Source: Onchocerca volvulus (taxonomy: Eukaryota; Nematoda; Chromadorea; Rhabditida; Onchocercidae). From it: 64,000 nucleotides of DNA. The stretch spans positions 13,385,661-13,449,660 of the forward strand of contig HG738137.1 of assembly GCA_000499405.2 (NCBI GenBank). Direction: 5' to 3'. A program made the translations under genes and the position numbers. The notes under the pieces are model-generated. The model saw nothing but the letters and a program-made list of their open reading frames with translations, was not told the origin of the DNA and did no database searches. This document shows, one piece after another, positions 13,675 to 27,500 of the stretch. Positions within the stretch are counted from its first letter, which is position 1; the number at the start of each line of letters is the position of its first letter.

Positions 13675-15179
13675 TAATTTGCAAATTAATTTTACAAATT
13701 AATTTCACATTTTGATCATTGAATAGTTCTTCAAATGTCGCTTTTCTATTCTTTTGTCTTTTCTTCTTCTCTTTCCTTTTTGCACTTCATTATCATTAGT
13801 AAACTTTCTATCAGAGTTACTCTGCTGTTAATACAACTACAAATACAGAATAAATTTTAAACGACATTTGCTCCAATTCTCGGTCCACTATCATCCTTAT
13901 TCTTTTAATTCACTTTATTGATATTAAATAAAGGAAAATTTTCAAGAGATGGTGGAATTTTATCTCGAATCAAGCTGGCTAAGTACGATCATTCTGCTAG
14001 AATGACTTGTTTTCTAAAAAATATTTTAAAAAAAATGATATTAAAATATGATTCCTTAACTACTAATGGTGATTCATGTTTATGGTAACATCATATTTTC
14101 TTTGGATATTTTATAAAACATTTCTTCTATTGTTGTTATTGGATAATTTATGTCTATCACTTGAAAATATTCGCAAAATTCAGATATTTAAATATTTTTT
14201 AATTTAAGATATTAAGAAATATTATAGTTAAAGTATCGTTGATTTATGATAAATTCATTTCTTCAATGATTATGAGATTGCCTGCGAAATCAAAATCACT
14301 AAGGAATTTAAAATGAAAATGTTTTTTTTTCAAAATTGTTACAATGACGATAATGATTGAGCTTATATTTGATAGTAGTGATGATTTTCTTTACGATTGT
14401 AATTTATGATCATTAAATATAATAATAATGATGTAATTGTTCGACATTTTATTAAATAAAATTTACACATCGAAGTCAAGTAATATTAAATTGTTGCCAT
14501 TAAATTCAGATGTGAAATTTAAATATAATAAGTAGAAATATGCAAAAGAAGATTTATTATTTATTTTATGATCATTTCAATCAATAAATAATTCCCACTT
14601 CCTCTGCCACTGATGCTAATCCTTAACATCTTAAAAATGAAGAAAGAAAATTAAAAAAAAAAAAAAAAATAGATGAATGAACGATGGAATAAGGAATTCA
14701 TTAATATAATTCAAACAGTCTGGTAATTTCAAAACATTACATAATTTGTATGTCGAGCTGTCTCAAAACAATAATTTTAGAAAGACAAGAAATACTTAAT
14801 AGCTAATAATTCTTTCTCCTACTACTTCAAATACTATAAAATATCGTATCATTCCGTTTTAAATTTATCGTGCATTTTATCGTTTTATCGTATTTTCATT
14901 CTATTTATTTTGGTATTTCAAATCAATTCATCCACTACTAAAAAATTACAATACTTAATGAGTGTTAAAGAAACAATAAAATTTGGATGAAAAATAAAAT
15001 AATGAAGTGACTATCCTTTTTTTTTTTTTTCTGATCGATTTGAAACTTGAACTGGAGATCGTTTTGATTTGATGACTTCACTCCACTAGATCAACTATAG
15101 ACTTTACTAGATTTGAACGTATTATAAATAATATCGCACTTTACAACAATAAACAATAAAATGAACAATATACGATGAA

Positions 15180-15541
15180 TATAGAGAATACTAACAGTGG
15201 CCTTCTACTGAATTGTTGCTCGTATTGATCGGTTTATCGACTCGTTGAAGCGTTGATTGATTGTGGGAAATAAGTCCAAGAAGTGCGTACTCTTCTCCAA
15301 AATCCGATCCTTTTATATCCTTCCGAGGTTCCTCTTCTCATTGTTCTCCTCATGACTGGTCGACCTCGCTTTATTTACCTCTTGATCGGAATTTTTGGCT
15401 GGAAAAGTGTTTATCGTTTTGTCGCTGGACATGTTTATCCTTTGTTAATAAATATGTTCCTCCATTTGATGCTAAACATATCTGGCGGTTCATTTGAAAT
15501 TATCTTCACGCTTCTTGACCGCGAACTTGGGAAATTAAACC
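15180..15541 (-). pseudogene. Candidate retrocopy of a trans-spliced mRNA with an SL1-like 5' end
   Basis: Read on the minus strand, bases 15541-15520 match the 22-nt nematode spliced leader SL1 at 19 of 22 positions: both blocks GGTTTAATT and CCCAAGTT are intact, with differences at leader positions 10, 19 and 21. The leader is followed directly by less AT-rich, exon-like sequence down to about 15180. Frames after the leader carry stops (for example TGA after the codons AATTTCAAA), so no intact protein remains. An SL joined to exonic DNA in the genome is what reverse transcription of a mature trans-spliced message would leave. The plus-strand open frames over the same bases are read as shadows. 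A related diverged sequence lies at about 45660-46075. The parent gene is unknown. Confidence 0.5.
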
Positions 15542-15734
15542 ATATTTCGGAATTTTCCGATATATCCGATTTTAAGTACAAAAAAACACCAAGTGGAATA
15601 ATTGTAAAGTAATGTTGGAAAAATAGCGAAAAAAAAAGATAACAATAAACAGTATGGTATAAAAGAAAATAATCTATTCATCTTTGCGTAAAACTGTTTT
15701 GCATACACCCTGGTCTTAAACTTGAAAATTTTTA

Positions 15735-16106
15735 AATCTCATTAACTTCTTTTGGATTCATTTTCAGATAAATTTCTTCAATTACTTTTGAATGTGGTTG
15801 ATGCATGATTACTGTTCGTAGTAACAGATCCAATCAATTACGATTGATTAATTCAAGTATATCAGCATAGAGTTCGAAATTTTTGACTTTTTCCTTGATG
15901 ATCCGTAATTTGATTTCATATCATTGTTTTAATTTTTCTCCCGGAACTTTTTGATCTGGTAGTGTTAGATCGAGTTTCTTTATTGGTTGAGAAAGTTTAG
16001 GATCATCTTTTTCACTGGTTTGCTCCTTTAATCAGATTTTCAGACGTACTTCATCTCGAGCACTATATTTTTATTTTAGCGTGAAAGTAACTCGTGCGAG
16101 ATTTTT
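15735..16106 (-). pseudogene. Decayed protein-coding stretch, unidentified
   Basis: One minus-strand frame stays protein-like over about 120 codons from 16106 to 15735 but is broken by several single-codon stops (TAA/TGA). Readable pieces include LKEQTSEKDDPKLSQPIKKL, LPDQKVPGEKLKQ and VKNFELYADILELINRN. Charged, helix-forming composition unlike the surrounding DNA suggests a dead exon or retroelement remnant. I could not match it to a named family. It may belong with the adjacent SL-bearing retrocopy. Confidence 0.35.
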
Positions 16107-16329
16107 TATTAAGAATTGGTATTTGGTATAAATGATTTTGTGTGTAATGAAGTCTCTGATACGAAGAATTTTAATTGCTGCAACTGCAGTACACAGATAA
16201 TACAATCGATAATTTGATAATTTGGAGTTCTTGTTGATAATAAAGAAATTATCTGCGATTTATTGATGTTCGCAATTAATAAAATTTGATGAAGTTCGGA
16301 AAGCATCGCTTGTCGAACACCGATTAAAA

Positions 16330-16395
16330 TCAAAAGATTGAATGTCTTGTTCGAACAGAACAACAGATTGAATACTCTGACCGATCAGAGCAAAG
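16330..16395. repeat. Tandem units each carrying a different perfect palindrome
   Basis: AGATTGAAT recurs in related form three times. Between copies sit the palindrome TGTTCGAACA (16348-16357) and the stem-loop CTCTGA-CCGA-TCAGAG (16375-16390). It looks like a short repeat array with symmetric spacers. No protein or RNA partner is visible. Confidence 0.5.
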
Positions 16396-16399
16396 GATT

Positions 16400-18505
16400 G
16401 AACGAAGAAATGAAAATTGTTGCTGATTAACTTAAGCTAAGTTGATTTGAAAGTGCTAATGATCGACTTCATCGGATTACTTCGAAAGGATACTGTAAGG
16501 ATGAATTCTGTTGGATTTTGTTTAGGCAAATGAATCCCCTCAGATATGAACCCTTTTTATAGTGAAATTGTTTATTATATGTAAATCCTAATACAATTTA
16601 CAACATATTAATTATATTGAAAAGAGAGATAATTCACGACATGTCAACTTTAGTACAAAGATTTGAAAGAAAGTTTGTTTACTTCATATCACCATAACAC
16701 AAAACAATTTACAATATGTTAATCATAGCATAAAGGTCAAAAGTTTGCTTATACCAGCATATTTCTAAGTAAAATTCTGGTCTATTGTAATTTAAATGAA
16801 AATTTTCTACTTGAAACTTAATTTTAATTTAATTTGGTTGATTTATTTTTAATTTTAGTTATTTGAAGTAGTTAGTCTAAGTTAATTTCAAATATTTTAA
16901 AATTTTTATTTTTATTGGAATTTCATGCAAAAAGTGAAAATATTACTCATTTACCTGGAAAACTCAAAAAAATAAAAACATGAAATGTTTCAAAATCCAA
17001 AAATTCTGATTTTTCACAATTTAAACTTGCCTAAAAATTAATTAATTTGACCGAATCAATAATTTATAACTGAAAACGGCTAACAAAAAGTACACTAGAG
17101 ATTCTTATAATTAACAAATGAACCAATTCTTATAATCCCAGCGCATAAAAATAAATTATGATCTGAAAATTCATTTCATTAATCGGCTAACAATTTCTTT
17201 AGTATCAAAATATAATGATAAAAAATTTGAAAGATTTTAAAGCTCTAATCAAGAATGACTTTTCGTCAAAAGCTCATTTAAATTTTTTATGAATCTTTCA
17301 AAAATTCATTTCTGCGGATGCTCGTTGGAAATTATCGAATGAGCATATTAAAAATGAAACAAATATTATGTTACCGTATTTTTTCGAAGTCATCTTTAAA
17401 TTAAAAAAAATGCTTTTCAATGGTTTCAATACTTTATATTTTTAAAAATTTGCTGAAATCTATCCATGTTTCAATGTTTAATTCAGTAAAATATATCGGA
17501 TTGTAACATATGCATATCAAAATTGTATACAAGTCTTCTTTATAAACAAATTTAGATTGAAGAAAATTATTTCTTGCAGAAAATTTCAGATTTAAATTTG
17601 CAAACAGACGAGGAAGAAATGATTTATGAAGATTTAAATTTAAAAAAAAAAAAAAAAAAAGATTTTAGTAGAAGATTTGCTAAAAATTTATTGATATTTA
17701 CAATTAAAAAAATAGATAATTATCGAATTGGAATATGTGTGTATCAAAATTACCTGCAAATTTTATTTATAAAATATATTTTGTTCAGGATTTTAAACTA
17801 TTAAGAGAGGAAAGTTGCTACGAATGGAAAAAATTGATATTATATTAGCATTATTTATTGATAATTGCCTCAAATTTTACATTTTTATCAGACGAAACCA
17901 TTTAGTGCCCATTACTTCTATAGTAAATATATATCTCTTATATTTTGCATAGTTATTCATTTCATACTTTTATTTCAAAATCGTGTATGTCTGTGTGATT
18001 GCTTCAAATATTATCAATTTCGTTTGTCTTTTTTTTTAACCTTAATTTTTACTTGTTTAAACTGGCTATTTTATCTTGAAAAAATAGATATTTAAAATTT
18101 ATTGATATATTTTATAAAAGCATTTGTCTTTGTTTTATTAAGGAACCAAATTAAAAGGTTGAACTGTCTTACTAAGAAATCAATTAAAAAGTTGAATAAT
18201 TAGAGTTCATTGAACTCTTCTACTAAGAAATTAATTAAAAAGTGAATAATTAAAGTTCAGAATAATAATACCTTTATCATCTTTCTAAACTTATAATATA
18301 TTATTCTCTTAAATGAATCATACAATTTCGATGATGATCATTTTTAACTTTTTTTTCCAGCATTTTCAACTTCATCAACATTTGTTCATTTCAATATTTT
18401 CAGCAAATTTGAATATTTTTCTTCATATTGCTTCGATTTTTCATTTATATATTATTCATAATTATATATCATATATTTTTCTCATTAATTAATTTCCACC
18501 TTCAG
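16400..18505. other. AT-rich upstream region of the megasynthase gene
   Basis: About 2.1 kb that must hold the promoter and any 5' untranslated exon of the plus-strand megasynthase. An acceptor (TTCCACCTTCAG) ends at 18505. An open stretch near 17574-17640 with an acidic run (TDEEEMIYEDL) is the only coding-like piece, but it ends in a poly(A) run and has no clear donor. I see no ketosynthase or carrier sequence here that could extend the protein upstream. Confidence 0.5.
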
Positions 18506-18524
18506 GATATTGTTTATTTGTTTG
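18494..18524 (+). promoter_or_regulatory. Splice acceptor (cis or SL trans-splice site) before the megasynthase start
   Basis: TTCCACCTTCAG precedes 18506. The first ATG downstream, at 18525, is in frame with the giant reading frame, whereas the frame's few upstream codons begin with TTG. The short acceptor-to-ATG distance suits SL1 trans-splicing, though joining to an upstream untranslated exon cannot be excluded. Confidence 0.55.
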
Positions 18525-21500
18525 ATGGCTTATAAATATCATTCAGAAGATATCCGAAACATTGTAAACATTGTCAACGAACGTGACGATCGTGATAAAA
18601 TTTCAAAGAAACCGAATGACTATGAAGATCAAAAAAGGAGCAAAATAGTAAAGGAGCAAAATAAATCAGAAAGAATGAATATCAAAAGACAAAAAAATGA
18701 TTTTGAAGAATCGAATAAAGATAAAAAAGGAATGGAATTCAGGAATAATTCAAATATTGGAAATCGAAATCATGAATCCAAAGACGGCAAAGAATTGAAG
18801 ACAATTGAATGGACAGAGGCGTTGCAAATTCCGGGATTATTGATAGATGTCCGGGAAAAATGCATATCAACAATGTTATCCTTCCAAATACTATCAGATA
18901 TTTTCCAAGAATATCATTCTCATTGCTATAATGCTTTTCGCAAATATCCCAATGTCGCAATGTCAGCGGAAAAATCAGAGGAATGTGCCGCTGTAACGTA
19001 CGCTATTAGCAAATTTTTGTTCCGTATTGGCTATAATCCGGAAAGAATAGCAGTTTCCGGACTTGATACATTGATAATGTTAGCTGCCAAAGATGCGATG
19101 AAACTTGATGATGCATGTTTTGCATGGAAAACTATCACATCTTTAATAAAAGATGTTAATGATTCAACGACTGCTGAACAAATCAATACAATACTGTTAA
19201 AATTAGATATCAACTTTCAAAAAATAACTTCATTAATTAATATTCAACAATTAGTATTATCGGATACAGAATCTCTCACAGCAGCAATTTTGACTAGCGA
19301 TGAACAAAATCAACAATTTCTTGATAAGAGGATGGAATCGTATATGATATTTGGTTCAAGAAATGATTGCTCACTGAAGCATATCGAGAAATTTGATGAT
19401 CTTGTAGTATTTATTATTTCTCAGAAAGATTCTAAACTTCTTGAAGCTTTTCAAAAAGCTCTAATTGAAGAGGAAAATATGTCTGATTTTCTTTTGAAAA
19501 GTCAACTTTATCAATCGAAAAATTCAAGTTCAAATCAAAGTATTAACGAAGTATTCAGCATGAAAATTAACTTGGAAGAGAAAAAGTATTTATTCTCTCA
19601 TTTAATACATAATCGTCAAATTTTATCAGCTGCTACATTGATTACCATTATTTACGATGAATTGTCAAAAAAATGGAGCAGTTTGAAAGATGTAACTTTT
19701 TTATTTCCCGTTATTTTTGAACCTGAAAATGAAATTATTGATCTTAAAATCCAGATTTCTCCTGATATATGCACTGTCACATATGCAAATCAACAATGCG
19801 TCACATTTCGACTTGGTAAATCTTACGGATCCGGCAATATTTCCGGTAATATTTCGAAATGTCGAAATATCGATTATGGTATCAGTACATTAAATATTGA
19901 ATCTGATCTAAATACAAAACTAGTTACGGGAAAAGAATTTTATGATTTAATGGAGCAGTATCACTATCAATATTATCAGGAATTTCGTTGTGTTCAAAAT
20001 TTGACGATACATGAAGAAGGTGGTACGGTAGAGCTTAAATCAAGTAAATATCTCGATGTTCTAATCGATGGAGCTATGCAAGCAATTGTTTTCATTTGCA
20101 TTCAACAATATGGTACCAAATTGCTAACTTTGGTACCATTTTATATTCGGAAAACAGAATTTTTTAGTATTACTGAAGAAGCGATTCCGTATTACGAAAG
20201 AATTCCGACCAAAAAACATAATGATGCTAATATATTGGCATTTGTTAAAGTTGGATTGCAAACTGGACGATTTTCGGGCTCATTTAAATTTGCGACTGAT
20301 AAAATTGCTATTGAAGCGCATGCTATAAGTTTTTATCCAATGATGCCTGATAATATTTTGGAATCGTTAGAAAATGAAAAAATTCTATCATTGAATTCAC
20401 TCGAATCACAGATAGATTCATGTTACGAAGAATCAATAAAACCGGAAGCAGAAGAATCGACGACTAAAAATAACTTGTCACAAATGACATCAAATAAATT
20501 CAAATTACAGGACGAAAAATTGATATGCATTAAATCATTTGCATGCCGTTTGCCTAAAACTATTAATGATCCAGCTGAATTTTGGGATGCTCTAAAAACT
20601 GGCCAAATAATGTCAAGTAAAATTCCATATTCGAGAATCAATGGAAGAGATAGCCTAGCTCGAGGTCAATATGGTCATCCTATTAGATGTGCTAATTTTT
20701 TGGCCAATGATATTAGCCATTTTGATGCAGCATTTTTTGGCATTTCACGCAGTGAAGCGGAAAAAATTGATCCACAACAACGAATACTTCTAGAGTGTGT
20801 TTATGAATGCATGGAAAATGCTGGATTAACTTCATTGAGTGATACCGGATTTTTCGTCGGTTTCATGTCCAATGAATATCCGGATATTGTAAAAAGTCGG
20901 GATGCTATATCGATGCTTGGTTCAAGTGCCAGTATTGTTAGTGGACGATTGAATTATTTGTTTGGTAGTAGTGGACCAGCAATTACGCTTGATACAGCGT
21001 GTAGTTCAAGTTTAGTTGCGTTGCAAGCAGCAATTCATGCATTGCATGCTAAACAATGTACAACAGCTATTGTTGCCGGTGTAAATTTAATTTTAACCGA
21101 ACAAAGTATTGGACAACGAGCAAATGGTAATTTACTAGCTGACGATGGTATATGTCGCAGTTTCGACGCACGTTCGAGCGGTTACGGTAGAGCAGATGGC
21201 TGTGTAGCACTTCTTTTAAGTATTACTGATAAAGCGATTGGCAGAAATGATTCTGCGATAAGCGTAATTTCAACTTGCATCGGTCATAATGGACAAAGCG
21301 TTTCACTCACGGCACCGAGCGGTTATGCGCAAGAAAAATTGCTTCGTGATTGTTTAAGCAAAATTGCAAACAATCAATCTGTCAAATGTTGGGAAGCACA
21401 TGGTACCGGAACGATAATTGGTGATGCAATTGAATTAAAAGCATTACAGACTAATTTACGACAATGTTTAATTAGTACTGCAAAGACACATTTCGGACAT

Positions 21501-24500
21501 TCGGAAGCTGCTGCTGGTGCTACAGGATTGGCGAAAATTTTCCTACAATTCAAATATGAATATATTCCGGAACATGGATTATATCAATTCTTAAAAAATT
21601 TACAAAATGGAACTTTATATTTACCTGTTATTGGTGAAGAATGGAGTGATACATTAGCTGGTATAAGTTCATTTGGAATTAGTGGAACAAATGCTATGAC
21701 ATTATTACAATCCGAAAAAGTCATCCTTAAACAATCTAAAACAAAAACAACAAAATGGCAAACATATATTTGTCCATTATCAGCCAAAAGTAAGGATTCA
21801 CTGCAAATGCTACTGATAAGTTATCAAACAATGTTCGAAAATACTTTTCAAAAGTTGGAAGATATTTGCGCGACTGCAGCGCTTCAGCGAAATCATATGC
21901 GGTATCATGCTGTCATTTTGCTACGTAAACGAAAGATTATTCAAACATGGATAAATTTCGAAAAAACAAGTGGGAAACAAGAAATGATAGGATTAAAATT
22001 ATCCAGCAATTCATTCCTATACATAGTTCCGTGGTTTTATTCTACTTTTTCGAAATTTAAAATGAATTTCAAAATTTATTTGCGACTAATAAAGAATTTT
22101 GCAAAGCAACAAAATTCTAGAAAATTTCAACAAATTGAAAGTATTGTAATTCTAGCTGGCTTTTTAGGTTTAATTACTTTTTTGCATGACATTGGCATTA
22201 AAGTGAAAGCTATTCATGCATCTGATAATCTATCACTAACTGCAGTTCTGTTAATTACAGGTAAATTGAAATTTATCAAAATCAATAACATAGCATACTC
22301 AAATATACAAATTTTTACGGAAGAAATGTCAACAACTAATAAGTATATCGATAATTACAAATGGTATAAATTATATACTAAAAAAGATTGGAATAATTTT
22401 GAATATGAATTGATGAAAATGATTGCAAAATCTTATCTGCAAGGAGATTGTATTGATTGGGAAAATTTATACTCATTACCGTCTCATTCAATTACATTAC
22501 CGAATTATCAATTTAAACGTGAATCATACTGGATTACCGAAAATTCATCAACAATCGATCATTGGCTAATTGGCAGATTGATGAAAGAAGAAGAAGATGA
22601 ATGCATTTTTATTAATCAAATTAGCAAAATGACAAATGCAGAATTGATGACTTTTAAATATGATGGACAAATGCGCTTCACTTTTGGTATTTGTTGTGAA
22701 GCTATCATGCAAGCACTTCAACTTACATTTTTGAAAGATATTACCGATCAATCTCATTACTATTCCTTCAAGAATATAACAATGATGAAATATTCCGTGC
22801 AGGAAAATGACTGGATAAAAATAACGATCAAGAAATATACTGATAAAAAATATCACATACAACTAACATGCGCTTCAAATATTATTTGTGAAGCAAACAT
22901 TAAGCTCATTGCATCTACAATTACAATGAAAGCAACAAATATTAGTCAAACGGGAAATTTTATCACAAAAGCAAATTTTTACGAAATTCTCAATGATCAG
23001 GGAATATTTTACGAAGGAATTTATCAAACGATTATTAATGCTTCTTCAAATGAAAGAATATTTGTAGCAAAACGTTGCTATCAAATTTTCCTTGTCATCG
23101 AAACGATAATACAAATAGCATGCTATTGTAATATTTTGAATCCATATGATATTTACGATGAAAAGAAATTTATAATTGAGAATTTAAATTTTCATACATT
23201 TCTACTCGAATCGATCTATATACGGGTGGAAAATCGTAAAATAGTTGCATATGATGGAACAGGTAGTAGGATGATAATTAGTGCAAATTTGGGTAGTAAG
23301 GAAATTAAAAAAAAAATTGCTGAAATGAAGTATCGAAAGAAAACTAATAAAGGACGAATGGATGAACCTATCAATTCTTCCCCTATTACTTATCAACAAT
23401 GTATTGATAAGATACGACATGCAGTTGAAGATATCCGTAAAGATGATAATGCAATTAGCAATGAACAATTGTCAACATCCTTCATTGAACTTGGTCTTGA
23501 TTCATTAGCAATTACAGATCTTGCTAATCGTCTAAATATTAATTATTTTCCAGGCTTGCAAATTGGTGCAGTAGATCTTTTCAATTATCCTAATATTTAT
23601 TTATTAGCAGAAGCGATTTATACGCATAAAATATCATCGAGAATTAATAATAATAAGGATGAAAAGATTTATCAAATGATGGAAGATCATTCTGATACTA
23701 TCACTACCTTGAAGAAATATACGAATCGAGAATCTCGAAACAAAGATACGGATAAATATACTTGTAGAGAATCTCGAAGCCAAGATTCAATATTGACGAT
23801 GGATACAGATGAAAGTTGTGCATATACACAAATATTCCTTAAGGAGCAATCAAAAAATGATCATAAGGTCTTTATCATTACTGATAAGAAATTCATATCA
23901 TCAAAGTCCGAAAAGAAATCGAATAATGAATTAATAATTATTGTAAACAACAAAATGGAAAGCTGTAGTGTTCAGAATAATGTTGGAACACTGTATTTAA
24001 ATATCAAAAATCCTGAAAATTTCAAGAATTATTTTTTATCACATTTGAATGGCCAGAAAACAGCAATGATCAGATTTGAATTAACTAGCAGTTTTTCATT
24101 ACGATATCTTACCGAAGTTTTACTTCATCTTACAGAAACAATTATTAAATCTCGGCATACTTATGTATTTTCCAGTAAGCCTGGATACGGAAAAGCCAAT
24201 GCATTTGCGTTAGGATTTGCTAAAAGTTTGTCAGCAGAATTATATCCTAAAGTACGATATGAATGGGATTTTTTCTTGCAAAAAATTCCAAATTTAAAAA
24301 ATTTTATAAAAAATTTGCCAAAATCATTGCACATGAATGAAACGAATTCGAAAGAAAGATGGCTTATTACTGGTGGTCTTGGAGGAATTGGCTGGCAAAT
24401 AGCTAAATTTATCGCGTATAATCGAAGCGTTTCACATCTTATTTTGCTTGGTAGAAAGCAACCAAATGAAATACAACGTCAAGAAATCCGCCAAATACGT

Positions 24501-27500
24501 GATAGAGTAAACGTTGACGTACGAGCAGTTTCTGTTGATTTAACATCCAAAATGCAAATGAAGGAATTCTTCGAAAAGTTACAAATAACTCTGACGAGTA
24601 TTATTCATAGTGCTGGATGTCTTCATGATGCGTTAGCTTCGAAACAAAATCGTTCAACTTTTCGACTTGTAACTGAAGCAAAATGTGGCGGATTATTAAT
24701 TTTGGAAAAATTATGTCGCTCACATCCTATCAAACATTTTATCGTTAATTCATCCGTTTCGGCAATAATTGGTAATCAAGGCCAATGTAACTATTCGGCA
24801 GCTAACGCTTTTATTGATGAAATTATGCTTGAACGACGAATGAAAGGACTTCCGGCAACGATAATTAATTGGGGAAATTGGTTGGAAATTGGAATGGCGG
24901 TTAAAGCTAATAAAATTTTGAACAAAATGGGATTCATCGGTTTGAAGACGGAAAATGCGATGACTTATTTACAAATTGCCATTGATCAAGCACCGATAAG
25001 AATGATTGTCGTACGGTTTGATATTTGTAAAATTTTACATTTTCGTCCTGATCTAGCTAATGTATTTCAGAATAATACAAATGAAAATAATATATTGACA
25101 AGCAGAAAAAATGTTTCGGGACAAGGCTTAAACCAAAAAAGTCAAAAGTACAAAGATCAGTCAATAAGTGAAATATCGAAGCAATGGAGCAAAAATGTTA
25201 AAGCAAATGAAGAGATTTATAAAAACGATGATATCCATGCTAATGATATCATTTATAAAAACGAAATCCATGCAAATGACGTAAATGACGCAAATGACGG
25301 AAACGATATTCATTGCCTAAAATCAGAGATTGCCAAAATTTTGAAGGAAGTAACTGGTGAAGTAATAACAACTGATGATTATCAAAGAACTTTTATGGAT
25401 CTTGGACTAGATTCTCTCAAAATATATCGATTCGTAAATAGATTAACGGAAAAAATTGAAATAAAGCCTAATCTAAATGTACTGGCAATATTTGAACATC
25501 CAACAATTGAGCAACTTTCGCGCCATATTCGATCATTATTTTATCAAATAAAAAAACATTCCGAAAAGATTAACAATTTTCTATCAAAACATAAGGAAAA
25601 TTTCGAAAATATGGTTAAAAAATTTACAATTTTTGTACTCTATTCAAAAGATAAAGAGAAATTGAAAGAAAAAAAGCGTCATTTTCTTGAGCTATTCGAT
25701 CAGTCATCGAGAATCTTAGAAATATTATCAAATCAATCGTTTGTATACGATCAATTCAATGGTTATTTACATATCGTTTGGGGTTCAAAATACAAAATTC
25801 TACGAAATAATTTGTTACATTCCGAAATTATTTCAAATATCAAACAATCTCGAATAAAGCCGGTTATTTGTTTTATGATCAGTGGTCATGGAAGTCAAGT
25901 ATGGAATATGGGTCGACAGCTAAGTTGTATTTTTCCGTTTTTTCGCAAAAAATTCAATGAAACATTAGATGTTGCAACTCAATATATGCCCGAAAAAAGT
26001 GTAAATATTCGAGATGTAATTTATCAATGGCATTATTGTGAGTTAATGTATCATACGGAATATGCTCAACCGATTATTTATTGTTTTGCATATTCGCTTG
26101 CGAAATTTTACGAATTTTGTGGTGTAGAAGCGACTTTTTTTGTTGGACATAGCGTTGGAGAAATTGTTGCATGTACATTAGCTGGTCGAATAACTCTCGA
26201 TGATGCGCTAAAATTGGTCATACGACGGGGACAAATTTTGGGATTAATCAGAGGAAAAGGTAAAATGATTGCAGTGAGGAAAAATGATGCCGAAAAACTT
26301 CAACGTTATAGTGGAATGAGTCGAGCAGCTGAAAATAGTGATAAGCAAGTTGTCTTATCAGGTGACAATCATTCCGCTAGATTGTGTTTACATTTCGCAC
26401 GATTGTATCAATATCCGATCACAGTAGTCGATGATTGCTATCCGTTTCATAGTTCGGTAATCGATGATACACTACTTGACAGATATATGATGGAATGCAA
26501 AAAAGTGAAATTACAAGAAACAAAAACAAAAAATGTTATCAGCAATTGTACCGGACAATTTATGGATTCCAGAACGGAATCGATCGCTTCGATAAATTCC
26601 GCCGTATTTTTCAACAGATGCGTGGAAACGTTGCGTGAAAATAATACTAATATATGGCTTGAAATAGGTAGTGGTGAAATTTTGTCAACATTGGTACGAA
26701 GTATGCTTGGATCTATGCCAAATATGTTGATATGTTCAGCAATTCGAAATGATAAGCAAGAAATGGACGCATTTCTTCACTCATTATGTCAACTTCAGAA
26801 TTTCGGAATTAAAATTAAATGGGATCGAATTTGTAATAGAGCAAATTTTGTTAATGCAACAGAAATCAGGGAGAAATGTCGAGAAAAAATTGAAAAAAAA
26901 TCAGTGATCGAAACGGAAAAATATATGGAATTAATTGAACAACATCTTATCCATGGCGAAATAACATTACCTGCAGCATTTATCATCACTATGTTTGCTG
27001 AATTTGCTATAAATTCATCAGAGATATATATTAGTAAGTCAAAAATGAAGCGTAATACACGTAAAGAATTATCTCTTCGACGTGAAAAATCATCTACTGA
27101 ATGCAAAAAAATTACTTTTGAAGCACTACGATTGGAAAGACGAGTGAATGAAATTGATTTAAGCAAACTTCGAATAAAATTCAATACATCTGAACTGCTT
27201 CTAACAGATGATGTTAGCAAGTATAGCAGTTGCCGAATAAGTAATGAAGAAAGTAAAAAGCATTTGGAACAAATTGAAAAAATTGATATTTTAAATAAAT
27301 TACGAATCAATTATGAACAATTAAAAATAAAAATGAGTAAATTATCGCATGAAGCATTTTATGAAACAATGAGAAAACGTGGCTTACAATACGGACCAAA
27401 GTATCAAATTTTACGTGAAATATATCGTAAAGGACGTTATATTCGGGCAACGTTAATTAATGCTGATGATTTGACGAGACTTCTTGATGGAGCACTTCAA

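Larger units (their letters stand above)
10846..15179. other. AT-rich intergenic region upstream of the lipase gene
   Basis: About 4.3 kb with no coding support. The first few hundred bases must hold the lipase promoter, but I recognise no specific site. Further right it holds direct repeats (12766-12882 with 13085-13204) and a long hairpin (13628-13674). Open frames such as 12837-13091 lie inside the direct repeat and have no protein-like composition. Confidence 0.6.

Noticed and set aside
15283..15612. Plus-strand 109-codon open frame over the SL-like region
   Set aside because: It overlaps the minus-strand retrocopy candidate, is unusually hydrophobic, has no splice context or recognised motif, and a second overlapping frame is equally open.
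17574..17804. Possible upstream coding exon of the megasynthase (TDEEEMIYEDL)
   Set aside because: It runs into a poly(A) tract and Ile/Leu-rich AT sequence with no donor, and it has no resemblance to any PKS domain.
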